64,000 nucleotides of DNA from Symsagittifera roscoffensis. Taxonomy: Eukaryota; Xenacoelomorpha; Acoela; Convolutidae. The notes under the pieces are model-generated. The model made no database searches. It was not told where the DNA came from and was given only the letters and a program-made list of their open reading frames with translations. The stretch spans positions 43,664,759 to 43,728,758 of the forward strand of contig NC_087063.1 in assembly GCF_963678635.1 (NCBI RefSeq). Direction: 5' to 3'. Numbering within the stretch: position 1 is the first letter of the stretch; each line of letters begins with the position of its first letter. A program made the translations under genes and the position numbers. Below, one piece after another: positions 33,170 to 43,585 of this stretch.

Positions 33170-33700
33170 GATGAAATTCAGTGGAAATCGCTTCCTACAT
33201 TCAATTTTCAAACAGTCAAATTTGAGTGTTTGATAGATTTGATACTCGATACTGCCTTACTGTCAGCGTGAATCGCTTTCGGTTAAGTTGGACTAATTGA
33301 GAGACATTGTTCTCATTGTGTCAGATTTGCTTAGTTGCATTCAACGGAAATTGCTTCCTGCCTTTCATTAGTTATTTTTAAATTTTTTAGTGACATATTC
33401 CGTATCATTTCGACTTACTACTAATTCAAAGATCATCCTAGCGGACATCGCTTCAGATGAACAAATTATGTTTTTTCATCGTTGCGTTCAGCGGGAACCG
33501 CTTCCTGCCTCGCACACATTTGTACTGTTTTGTGTTCATCGATTTTTATTTTCAACCCAATTATTAATTTTTTTTCACAAAAAGCTTTTAGTGACTTATA
33601 ATCATCTACTTCAGAGAAAATGTATCGTACTTTCCGTTTTTTGCCCTTTTTATAGTTTCCATACAATCACAATCAGCGGAAATTGGTTCCAATGAGATGT
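33170..33700. repeat. Degenerate array of CAGCGGAAATCGCTTCCTGC-type units
   Basis: Six variants of a ~20-base word occur near 33178, 33261, 33339, 33438, 33486 and 33671. The word contains GGAA...TTCC, a short hairpin in itself. Spacing is irregular (about 83, 78, 99, 48 and 185 bases), as in a decayed tandem repeat. It lies upstream of the LINE endonuclease relic. ORFs over it on both strands are not convincing. Confidence 0.45.
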
Positions 33701-34158
33701 ATTTATCGTGATACCAATTTTGACCTAATGAGCTTAACTTCAAAATTACATCTATATCAAAAAAAAGAAAAAAAGAGAAAATTAAACTAAAACAAATTTA
33801 TAAACTAAGACAAAAAATAGCAAAAAAGAAAACAAAAAAAGTCCAAGTATAGGTTAGTTTTATTCTTAAATATTTGTTGCCATCCAGCTGACTTTCTGTG
33901 ACTTGTTCCTGAACTACTTAAAGCGCTCTCGTTTTTTTGTTCTCAAAATTACAAAACTTTAGGACAAAAATAGTATACAAAACATTTGAAAATCTTTAAT
34001 ATTTTAACAACCAGAGAGCAAAACAACATACAATTTCATTCACATGTTTGTGGGAGAATACATGATTTGTAGTACTTTTGTAATTGTAAATAACTATCGC
34101 AAAAACTTAAGGAATTAAAAAACCTAATTCAACAGGCAGAATCAGGCAGAATAAACAG

Positions 34159-34178
34159 GATTGATTGATTGATTGATT
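34159..34178. repeat. Short (TTGA)n microsatellite
   Basis: Five near-perfect TTGA units on the plus strand (TCAA on the minus strand). LINEs of several clades end in such simple repeats. Its place between the ORF1 and ORF2 relics suggests the two may come from separate insertions. Confidence 0.5.
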
Positions 34179-34315
34179 TGTTTTTACTATTTAGCATATG
34201 GTTACTAAGCACCAAATCTATCAAAAACTACTAAAACTTCTGCGGCTCAGTACAAACTTTGCATTGGATTGTTCTCCTGTCTTTTTTCGTCAAAGAGAGA
34301 GATTAGCATAACTCG

Positions 34316-34985
34316 CTAACGCTTTGTCAACTGGGCTTTTAGCAGCGAAATTTCTTTTGTTGTTAATTCTTTGAGGCTGCTGATTTTTTTGATTGTTTTT
34401 AATGGATCAGAAACTTCCCTGTCCCCCACCTTGCAAAGAAAGCTGATATTGCAGGTTTTTGTAGCAGTGATCAGGTTCAGATCATCAGCGTACTGTTTTA
34501 GCAAAGCCTCGACTGAAAGCAATCGCTCATTCAGCCAAATGTGTTTTACATTTAATGGATTTACACATATTCTTAGGAACTTCCGTTTGTTGTAAAAGTC
34601 GTCCATCCTATTCGCAAAAGTGCAAAAATTCCAAAATCACAAATTGAATCACATCATTAGGCAACAATTTGCTCCTAGGAAGTATATGAAATGCACTAAG
34701 TTTATCGCCATTGAGATCAATATCAAAGTAACTTTTAGCAAAGCGCACAATGTTTTTAGCAACAGGGTCAAACAAGGGCTTCTATTAACCACAGAATCTT
34801 ATGAGGTGCATTTTCCTGTTCCCTTAGTCTTTGATTCTTTTCATCACAAAACAATATGAGCCTATCCAACCTTTTTCGAAAATCTCTATTTTTTTTAACT
34901 TGTTTTACTGCCATTTCCTGAACTGCGAAGGCTGTTAGCTCATCTGGGATCTTCTTCTCTTCTTCAGTAGCCTCACGTGAATGTG
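34316..34985 (-). pseudogene. Dead LINE ORF1 (RNA-binding protein relic)
   Basis: The minus strand from ~34985 to 34316 shows, with a frame change and a stop near 34613, a charged and possibly coiled-coil start (KKNRDFRKRLDRLILF). A middle block (LNGDKLSAFHILPRSKLLP) follows, then FYNKRKFLRI, IWLNERLLSVEALLKQY and KTCNISFLCKVGDREVS. This order matches LINE ORF1 proteins: the HRLP-like motif, the ‘rk.L...i.iNE.L’ motif and the ‘g.i..k’ end. The last 96 codons (34606-34316) are open. ORF1 proteins bind the element RNA. No zinc knuckle is seen. Confidence 0.55.
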
Positions 34986-35753
34986 AGAATTGATGAGTTG
35001 GTTAGTGAAGACTGCGTAGGTGCGAACGCGCCAAACGTGAAAGAAAATTTAAAGTTTTCTCGACAAAGAAAAACACCCCGAAAAGATGTTTAGGAAAATA
35101 GCCGATATAAGAGAAAAGGGGGGAGGGAAATTTTTGAATTGAAAAAAAATAAACGAGTTAACAATTTTCTAGCGCATATAATTTTCACCTAAAAATTTCA
35201 AGCACCGGTCAAAATTTGAAATTACTAAATAGTGTTTGAAGACGGCTAGTTTAAAAAAGGACTGTGTTCCACACATAGTTCCAATTATTGAATTTTAATT
35301 GAAATTCTGGAATTTTAAATCCATTGAAATCCGATTTTTTCAAAAACTGAAAGTCGATTAAAAGTTTTGCAAGAACAGCGGTCAAGTTTTTAAAGGCTTT
35401 GTATCTATTTAGAGCGATTTTTGTTTTAAACCAAACAAGCAACTATTGTAAGGCCTCAAATCACGACTGGATCTTAAAATTTTGCCACTCAAGGTAAAAA
35501 TTAAAAAACTGATTATCCCTATCCATTAATTCAGATCTTCACTGCGAAATGCTTGCAATCAAAGTTTTGAAAACTTTTAAGAAACAGTTTTTTGGAATAC
35601 ATGTTGTTATAGCAGTTCTTGATAGCCAATATGTCATGCTCAACACTCAGAGAAGCAATCAGACCAACAGATAGCCAGTTAGACGCATAATTATAGACAC
35701 ACACACTTCATGGTTTTCTATACCTTTTTACAGAACCACATAAAGAGAAAGAC
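34986..35753. other. No gene seen
   Basis: AT-rich sequence to the right of the LINE relic; may include its 5' UTR. No supported ORF, repeat or RNA. Confidence 0.3.
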
Positions 35754-35812
35754 AGACAAAGGTTCTCATATCAGGGCGAAATCGTGAAAATTCCGAGAGC
35801 CATCTAATGTCT
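35754..35812 (-). mobile_element. HINE-like terminal fragment
   Basis: AGACAAAGGTTCTCATATCAGG through ATTCCGAGAGCC is an eroded element terminus with the hairpin partly kept (CAGGGCGAAATCGTG). A further fragment of the internal palindrome (CACGTGTTAACAACATGATATATATCGCG) occurs at 36465-36500, so the copy was probably interrupted by other DNA. Confidence 0.4.
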
Positions 35813-36064
35813 ATGAAATAGCCCGGGTTGAAGTCCCACCGTTAATTATTGCTTTTTCTGTAGTATCCCAGTGATCGCTATTTTCCAGCGCTGATTCATG
35901 TATAATTCAGAGTTTGTTGCATAGATAAACCTGCGATTTTTCACAGCTATTTCAGTAATGGTTCCGTAGAAAGTCATCGCTAAAACTTAAGAAATTTTAG
36001 CTCATTCTAGTAGCTTTCAAATGAGAGTTATGGCTGATAAGCTCTTTAGCTTTAGTTTAACTAA

Positions 36065-36134
36065 GGATTGATAGCGCAGAGGTAGCCTACAGGTATATAA
36101 ATCTCACCGGTAAGGGATCGAACCACTGTCAGAA
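36065..36134 (+). tRNA. tRNA-like relic (tRNA pseudogene or SINE head)
   Basis: An A-box-like TAGCGCAGAGGTAG at 36071-36084 and a T-arm-like GGGATCGAACC at 36114-36124 are spaced as in a tRNA, with TATAAATCTC in the anticodon region and a run of nine T at about 36141. The D and acceptor stems do not pair well, so it is not a functional tRNA. The sequence resembles an elongator tRNA-Met with CAT changed to TAT. A tRNA-derived SINE is equally possible. Confidence 0.35.
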
Positions 36135-36843
36135 AACTATTTTTTTTTTCATTTTGATAGGTTTTTATCGCTGTTTCATTGCTGAAAGTAAGCCAAATTA
36201 GCAGTATTTATTGATAAAACTTGCTATTGTGGCAATGAACATCGATAATTCATCGATGGCGATCGCTGTTTTTTTTCACATTTTTATCGCTAATTTTCAA
36301 TGTGAGCTCAACACGGGAGGTTTCCAGATTGTTTTTGAAACTCTACTCGCACGCTATGTAACAAACAAAGTGACGTACTGAGCGCCTAGAAATGTATCGA
36401 TAACAACAAATAGTTGTCATCGATTTCCAATAGCAATGATTTCCGAGCCGAACTAAATTTCCGCTCACGTGTTAACAACATGATATATATCGCGGGCTCA
36501 ACATTCGAAACTGTTAATTTCATTTAAATTAAAATAATAACATGGTGTTTTCCTAAATAGTTGTGAAGCCAGAAAACTGTACTTTTTAGATTGTTTTTAA
36601 TAAGGGGAAACTAAAAAATTTCAACTAAATAGTGGAAAAACAAAAAAATTGTTGTTAAATTGGCGAAATTGAAAAATTTGCAAATATCAAAAAATTTTAT
36701 TGCAAAGGGAAAAAAACTTACGCTGAGCAGAAAAGTTGGAGCGAAAAAACTAGTCATATCAGGGACTGGCCTATGAAGCAAATGGATCAGATTTTTAGAT
36801 TAGAAATTGAGTTTAACCTTCTCACCCTCATGCAATCTAAAAT

Positions 36844-37612
36844 CCCGGGTTGACCAAAAAGGCTAGTCATACAACTTTCATATATATTTATGAAAAAATG
36901 CTAATCATACACTTTTCATGCAATTCCATAATTACAGAAAATTGTATGAAAGGTCTAAAATTAGTAATATTTCATATATGGAAATTGTATGACTAGCATT
37001 TTTCCATAAACCAAAAGTATTGATTTTTACATTTTAATTTTCCAAACACAAATGACATAAACCGTGGTTACTCAAACAGAGTAACCAAAGGTTTGACCGT
37101 GTCGGATTCAAATTGCATTGGAGACAGCCTAAAAGGTTTTAATTCTATAATCTACACAAATGATATAACGAAAGAAACAAGCTTTTAAATTTTGGCAAAA
37201 CTTTTCAAAGACGATTATTTCTAAAATTTGAATTTTTAAATTACCAGACATTGACCAAGGCATACAAAAACATGTCATTCAAAAAAGAGAATTTTTCAGC
37301 GTTTTTGAAAAAAGTTATGAAGAGAAAAGGAAAAAAAATCCAATATTAGTATATGCAGGAATAAGTTCTACACACAAAAAATTAAATTTTGCGTGCAAAT
37401 TTTTTTTTTTCAAAAATGTTTTCTTGAGTACGAAAATCAATTTGCGTTTGAAAAAAACACAAAAAATTTTTTGGGGGCAATTTCAAAAATACTTTTGTCG
37501 TCGCCATCAAAAAAATGCTAGTCATACATTTTCCATATATAGTATTTTTTCATAGACTTAGTTTATGTATAGTTGTATGATTAGCATTTTTGGTCCATGG
37601 AGGTCAACCCGG
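36844..37612 (+). mobile_element. TIR element, copy 2 of the CCGGGTTGACC family
   Basis: 769 bp with inverted ends: CCCGGGTTGACCAAAAAGGC at the left and, reversed, CCGGGTTGACCTCCATGGAC at the right. Sub-terminal GCTAGTCATAC/GCTAATCATAC words are repeated several times in both orientations near each end (36865-36915, 36970-37005, 37515-37595), a likely transposase-binding arrangement. The interior lacks coding. Copy 1 lies at 9799-10480 in inverted order. The superfamily is not assigned because no clear target duplication is seen. Confidence 0.6.
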
Positions 37613-38348
37613 ATCCTAAGTGACTTATTTTGAATCTAGTAGAATAACAACAAGGTTGATAAGCTTAGCTAAATTCAATTTTGAACGATGTTTCGCCGCT
37701 TGTACTTAACAGGAACGCAAAAGTATGGTGCGTTAATTATCCCAAAAAAGCCAAAATGGCACTGTTCAAATCTCTTATTGTTAAAGAACTTCATTACAAG
37801 TGAAATTTATGAAATCAATGCTGACGTTTTCTGACGTAAGAAAATTTCAGACTGCAATCTAAAAGCTTGTTAGGAGGAAAAACCAGCCTGAACAGAAATG
37901 TTGCCTCATTTTTTAAAAGACGAAGCAACAAATTCACTTGAATCTAGAGATACATTCATTCAAAATTCTAAAACACACAACCTAAATCAAGAAACTGACA
38001 GAGAGAGTTCAATCGATAAAAGGAAGGCGAGAGAGAAAATGAAGAGAAACCAAAAATTTATATTAAAAGTTGAAGGATTAAAATGAAGCAGTCGTACGTC
38101 ATCCGCATCAAAAACGTATTTATCTCTGGTCATTCGTGGAACACATTTTTGTCAAATTTCACACCTTTGTGCACTAAATAATGACAACTGAACACCGTTT
38201 ATAAAGTGAGCTGCACTTTTTAATTAATGGCGTTACGGTTATTTTTACTGGTTTGTGCTACTCATACAAACTCGCATATGATCAAACGTATGAGGCAGTT
38301 TTCAGCTCTTTATATGTTGGCTTTCATTCTTTGCGTGAATTGAATGAA
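37613..38348. other. No gene seen
   Basis: No supported feature. The 62-codon frame at 37898-38086 is Lys/Glu/Asn-rich and starts in ordinary AT-rich DNA; it has no family signature. Confidence 0.3.
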
Positions 38349-38795
38349 ACAAGACTGTTCATAAATCAGGGCAAAGCCCTGAATGTTCCGATTGTCCCAT
38401 CGAATAGTTTTTGGAAAAAAGTTGAAAACCTATAAATTTTGTTCAATACCAAATATCAAGCGTGAAAATGCAAGTTACCAATTTACTGCGACCAATTAGC
38501 TAGCCTCAATTCAATTCGAAACAATTTTGTTGTGCGGGATAATTTGCCACGCATAAAAATATCGCGTTACGCTCTCAGCATAATCGATAAACTCTTCAAA
38601 ACGCGCTTACTTTAGTCCAGGAACCTTGCCAATTTGGTAATTTTCATACCCCCACAATTTTACAAAAAAAATAATCGGAGGTAAAATATCTTTTTAAATT
38701 TGAACTTTGAAAAGTATAATTTCGATAAGCGAAACTGACTGAATAAAAAAACCACACCGAGCATAAATCTTCCGTTTTCTTCAAAAGTCGGAACA
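38349..38795 (-). mobile_element. HINE-like relic, long-variant subfamily
   Basis: ACAAGACTGTTCATAAATCAGG and the CAGGGCAAAGCCCTG hairpin are at the left. At the right are CACACCGAGCATAAATCTTCCG and AAAGTCGGAACA. Between them lies the TTAGCTAGCCTCAA/TGTGCGGGATAATTTGCCACGC segment shared with 21095-21963. Confidence 0.5.
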
Positions 38796-38869
38796 ACAAT
38801 TTCTTCGAGCAACAGAAAAAGAGTTATGTCTCGCAAAAAATGCATAATGAAAACAGGGAGCTAATGAAT

Positions 38870-39487
38870 CACAGACTCAAAATGTGATGAGAGCTCAGTA
38901 TAAAATCACCTAATTTTTTTAGGGGAGAGAAGGCTGAAAACGGGGTGTGGGTTGGGTTAACCGGGGGCGGGGGGTGGGGTAAACGGGGGATGTAAATGTA
39001 GGAGATAAACGGGGGGATTTTAACTTGAGGGTCTACCCCAAAGTCTACCAATAAAAAATGACCCATGTTCAACCATAAGGGGATGCGAATGGCGCTTGTG
39101 GTAATTTGGCAGGGAAGAGGGGGGGGGGGGATGGAGAGGAAGAAGTAAAGTGGGGGATAAGGTAAGAAGGGTTGTAAACTGAGATGAATTGAAAAAGTAG
39201 AGACAAAAAACTTAAATTTGAATGTGAAAACTAACACGTAGCAACTGCACTCAACAGTAAAAAAGACTACTTTGGAAAAATGTAATACTCATGATTAACC
39301 TCCCAAAAATCCATTATAATCGATTTTAATGGAGTATAATCGATTATAATGGATTATATTGACATAAAATGTATGAGTATTATGATTCATTTTTGATGGA
39401 TTTTAATCAATAACTTTTTAAATTTTATGGATATTGACTTTAAAATGTCAATGTAACCAATTATTTTCTATGAAAATTCAGTGCGAG
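38870..39487. mobile_element. Foldback element relic 3 (poly-G core, one arm)
   Basis: The G-rich part (38930-39190) is the reverse complement of the poly-C core of foldback element 1, including the AAAGTCTACCAATAAAAAATG block matching ~18850-18870. The right arm (39300-39400) has the AATCGATTATAATGG words, and the right end CAGTGCGAG (39479-39487) resembles the GTGCGGG terminus. The left arm is missing. The 122-codon minus ORF over the core is not a gene because frames are not conserved between copies. Confidence 0.55.
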
Positions 39488-39599
39488 TAACGTTCCGAGA
39501 ACATAAAAAACATTGGTTACTTTAGCGCGTTTTTCTTTGTTTGGGTTGAGATTAAAACAAAACTAAAAACTCAAAATTGAATGTTTGAAAAAAAAAATA

Positions 39600-41658
39600 A
39601 TATTAATCAGAACACAGTGCCAAGCAAAATTATAGTGCCAAAAAAAATAATCAGAACAAAATGCCACGCAAAACCTAAAAATAGTTAAAATCAAAGTCTG
39701 ATTATAGTACCGACCAAAATTAGAACATAATCCCAATCGGAGTCTGAGCATAATGCAAGGCAAAGTTTAAACATAGTTCTAATCAAAGTCTGAAGATAGT
39801 GCAGACAAAGTCTGAACATAGTGCCAATCATACCTTGTGATAGTGCCGAGCAAAGTCTTACATATCCCCAGTCAAAGTCCGAACATAGAGACAAACAAAG
39901 TCTAAGCATAGTCCCAATCGAAGTCTGAACAAAGTGCCATACCAGATCTGAACATAGTCTCAATCAAATCTTAACATAGGGCCGAGCAAAGTCTAAACAT
40001 ATCCCCGATCAAAGTCTGAACATAGAGACAAATAAAGTCTAAACATAGTCCCAATTGAAGGCTGAATATAGCACCAAGCAAAGTTTGAACATAGCCCCAA
40101 TCAAAACTTTAAGATAGTTCCAAGGAAAATCCAAACATAGTCCCAATTAAAAACTGAAAAAAGTGTCTAAAAAATTCTGAGTGAAGTTCCAATGAAAATT
40201 GAACATAGTGCCAAGCAAAGTCTGGACACAGTGCTAATCAAAGTTTGTCTGCCTATAGGGCCAAGCAAAATCTGATCATATTTTCAATCAATTTTGAACT
40301 TAGTGAAGAGCAAAACCTAAATATATTTTGTATCAAACTCTAAACATAGTCCCAGCCAAGGTTTGAACAAAATCCCAATCAAACCCTGAGCATATTGCCA
40401 AGCAAAGGCTAAAAATACTCCCTGATAAAGGCTGACTATATCCCCAAACAAATCTGAACACAACCCCAAACAAAGTGTGAACATAATTCCAATCAAAGTT
40501 TCAGCTTATTGCCAAACAAAGTCTAAACAAAGCCCCAATAAAATTCTGTGCACAGTACAAAACAAAGTCCAAACATAGTCCCAATCAAAGTCTCAAGATA
40601 GTGCCAAGCAAAGTTTGAACATAGCTCGAATTAAAATCTTAGCGTCGTGTCAAGTAAAGTCTAAATATAGTTCAAAACAAAATCTGAACGTCGTCCCAAC
40701 TAAAATTTGAGCATAATCTAACCAAAATCTAAACCTGGTCCAAATTAAAGGCTGAATGTAGCCCAAAACAATGTCTTAACAAAGCCCCAAGCAAAAATTG
40801 AACATTACCCAATCAAAATCTGAGCATATTGCCATGCAAAGTCTAAATATAGTCCAGATCAAATTCTGAACAAAGTGCCAAATTAAGTATGAAAATAGTC
40901 CCAATCAAGTCTGAGCATATTTCCAAGCAAAATTTAATTATAGCAGCAATCAAATTTTTAACATACTGCCAAACCAGATCTGAACATAGTCCTAATCATA
41001 TCTGGTCATAATGCCAAGCAAATGCTAAGCAAAGTACCAATCAAAGGCTGAATATAGCCCCAATCAAAGTCTGAACATAGTCCCAATCAAATTCTTAGCG
41101 TGAGGCCAAGCAAAAACCAAACCGAATAAAGTCCCACTTAAAGTCTGAAAATCATGCTGAACAAGGATTGAACTTAGTTCCACTTAAAGTTCACTATCCT
41201 GCCAAACAAACCTAGACATAAGCAATAACTGAATATAATGCCAAGCAAACTCTGATCATAGACCCAATAAAATTTGAACATAGTGCCAAGCAAAACCTAA
41301 ATAGAATTTAAATCAAAGTTTAAAACATAGTTGATCAAAGTTTGAGCATAATCCCAATCAGAGTCTGAGCAAAGTGCAAATCGAAGTCTAAACCTAGACT
41401 CAATTAAAGAGTGACTATAACCCCAGACAAAATCTGAACATAGCCCCAATAAGAATCTGAGAATAGACCTAGCAAAGTCTAATTAAAATCCCAATCAAAG
41501 TCTGAATCTAGCCCCAAACAAAATCTCAACTTAGCCCCAATCGGAGTCTGAGTATAGTGCCAAACAAATTTGAACACATTTACTATCAAAGTCTGTGCAT
41601 AGTGCCAAGCAAAGTCTGAATATAGTCGCAACCAAAGTCTGAACATAGTCCCAAAATA
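39600..41658. repeat. Minisatellite, ~23-bp unit, about 2.05 kb
   Basis: Dozens of diverged copies of a 23-base unit close to CAAAGTCTGAACATAGTCCCA plus two bases. Units tend to alternate between a CCCAAT and a GCCAAG version, giving a 46-base higher-order period. About 89 units fit the span. Since 23 is not a multiple of 3, the repeat reads through all three frames, which explains the Cys/Leu/Ser-rich minus-strand frames (39563-39763, 39691-39963); they are not genes. The array ends within ~10 bases of the left LTR of the gypsy element and does not resume on its other side. Confidence 0.85.
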
Positions 41659-41666
41659 ATTAAACT

Positions 41667-41855
41667 TGTCATATATTTACATTTTAGTTCATGATAGTTT
41701 TAGTTTTTAGTTTTGCAGTCTGCTCTTGGCATTGATCTTTGTGTCATTTTGATTGATACCTGCCAACGGCAACGTCTCGATCCAGTTGTGCTAAAACATT
41801 GTCTCTTGAGTTTGTTTTTGAATACTGTTACACTACTGAAAACGCATTTTTCACT
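41667..41855 (+). repeat. 5' LTR of the gypsy element
   Basis: Begins TGTCATATATT and ends just before TGGCGC. It aligns along its length with 47211-47402, for example TTTTGCAGTC(T/C)G(C/T)TCTTGG, TGATACCTGCCA and GTGCTAAAAC. A 6-base insertion near 41705 and a gap near its 3' end distinguish it from the 3' LTR. Confidence 0.8.
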
Positions 41856-41867
41856 TGGCGCAGCCAG
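41856..41867 (+). promoter_or_regulatory. Primer binding site
   Basis: TGGCGCAGCCAG directly follows the LTR. Its first eight bases equal the tRNA-Ser-type primer site known from 17.6/297-like gypsy elements (TGGCGCAGTCGG), so tRNA-Ser priming is likely. Confidence 0.7.
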
Positions 41868-42740
41868 CAGCAAACGGCATAGGGTGAGGGAAAAGTTCGC
41901 TGGGAGTTACGGCTTTTGGGCCAAGAAGCAAGTGCGCTGAACCTCCAATGCTCTGGGAACTTTGGATAAACCGATTCACAAAGGTTGTAATTGTGAAACA
42001 TACTTTCAATCCGACGTCATTCTACTTTGATAGTACGTTGGCTAAGGCACAAATCACGGCGCTACCGGCGATCGCGATGGGCAACAATCGTGTAGAATCG
42101 TGATGGGCAAGAATTATCTCAAATTTGTATCTCTGCCTCGGGGAACGCAGAGAAGACGAACTTCACAAATGGAAGCCGCACCTGGATTTGATGAAATTTG
42201 ATCACTACCAGGTACCCACGGTTTTCAGACAATTTTCAAGCTATATCAAAAAGGAGTGGAACGAGACATTCTAAATCTACCAATTGTTAAGCAATTTCAT
42301 CCGTACTAAAGGGATGAACGCCAAGATTTAGCCTCGGTACACTGCTGGAACGCCTCGGTACACCGGTACGAGATGTTTTGTTAGCCAACATGACTAACGA
42401 GGAAACACAAACGGAGCTATGCAGGTCGACTAAAACGCCCGACGAAGCACAGAGGACCGCACTGTCATACGAAAGGGGAGATAAATTTGCTAAGAGCTAT
42501 AAGGTTACCGGTCGTGGGTTAACACCGGCGCCAGCAGGGGCCCCACATAAAAAACTGATCCAATCAGTTCTATCCGAGGGGGTATCAGAAGGCCATTTCA
42601 GAGGGGTGCGAGGGGATTGTTCAGGCCAGTTTCACGACTGATTACATTTCAAAGTGTCTGGCTCATTATCCCTCATGCCATTATTGCAAGAGAACAGGAT
42701 ACAACGAAAGAACTTGCAGAGGTAAGCGAGGCGCAAACAG
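41868..42740 (+). pseudogene. gag relic with degenerate zinc knuckle
   Basis: Broken frames between the PBS and protease. The open piece 42378-42641 contains a CRSTKTPDEAQRTALSYERG block, similar to the C-terminal capsid region of gypsy Gag proteins. At 42676-42717 another frame encodes a CX2CX4YX4C motif: a retroviral zinc knuckle (normally CX2CX4HX4C) with His changed to Tyr. Upstream, several stops interrupt weakly Gag-like sequence. In live elements Gag builds the particle and the knuckle binds RNA. Confidence 0.6.
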
Positions 42741-42760
42741 AAGCCGGCTTGGCCTAACTC

Positions 42761-43585
42761 ATGACAAAATCGGAATCAAGGATCAATTCCCGGAATATGA
42801 TGATAATTCATAACAGCAGGATAGCTCGGTTGGAGGGGTCAATGAGTGTTCGAACTCTCGTCGGTGGGACTTCATTAGCTCCACGACTACATTGTCATTT
42901 CGATTCGGGAAAAAAGGGAGGAGAAGGAGTTCAAAATGGCGGAAGTACGATTGCCGATCAAAATAATGGAAAAGCAGCGATGGCGTGGATCGGTTCTGGG
43001 TCGCCAGTTTCAATTGTCACAATCGGCGAACTCAAAACAACGTTGGGTACAGCGAAAGTAAATTTAGTACCTTTGGAGCCGAATGATTACCAATTTTCAG
43101 GTAACGAAAACAACCAGCTGAAACTGATGGGGAAGATGAAGGTGAAGCTGACGTCAAATGGAAGGTCGGAGGAGACGTCAATCAAAGTGATAGGGATGCA
43201 GACGGTCCATCATTGGGCAGGATCTGATGCTGGAGTTGCGAATTCAATTGGTGCAGCTGCCGTCGATGACGTCATGGACATCCAAGTACAATCGGAGCAG
43301 CCGGATAGGCCACGAAATGATAGGCAACTGCATTTCAGTAGGCAATTAAATAAATTGTTCAATAGGGTAGGACGCATTCGCAACTATAAAGTTCGAACGG
43401 AATTCTTCAAGGTACTGATGCCAGTGCAACAAAAAGGCAGACGCGTTCCGATCACGCTCGAAAACAAAGTCGATGAAGAAATTAAAAAACTCTTAAGCCA
43501 AAAGCACATCGAAAACTCGAAGAGTGTTTGGACAAATATTTCCTATCGCCGAGAGTTTTTACAGTTAAAAATTATGGGTCGGTAA
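42761..43585 (+). pseudogene. pol relic, part 1: protease and start of reverse transcriptase
   Basis: Open for 274 codons. Residues ~76-84 are the protease active-site segment, here WIGSGSPVS; the expected Asp at the first G of GSG (residue 78, near 42992) is Gly, so the enzyme could not work. Residues ~225-255 (QQKGRRVPITLENKVDEEI) are the usual lead-in to the RT palm. The frame is lost near 43560, where the sequence continues in another frame. Confidence 0.7.

Noticed and set aside
33390-33695. 101-codon ORF on the plus strand
   Set aside because: It covers the degenerate hairpin repeat array and has an overlapping ORF on the other strand; no family features.
39563-39963. Minus-strand ORFs rich in Cys, Leu, Ser and Asp
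   Set aside because: They are read-through of the 23-bp minisatellite, which cycles through all frames; the peptide repeats only reflect the DNA repeat.
42720-42730. Splice-donor-like GAGGTAAGCG in the gypsy gag region
   Set aside because: It follows the zinc knuckle inside coding-type sequence; no acceptor or spliced product is suggested by the layout.
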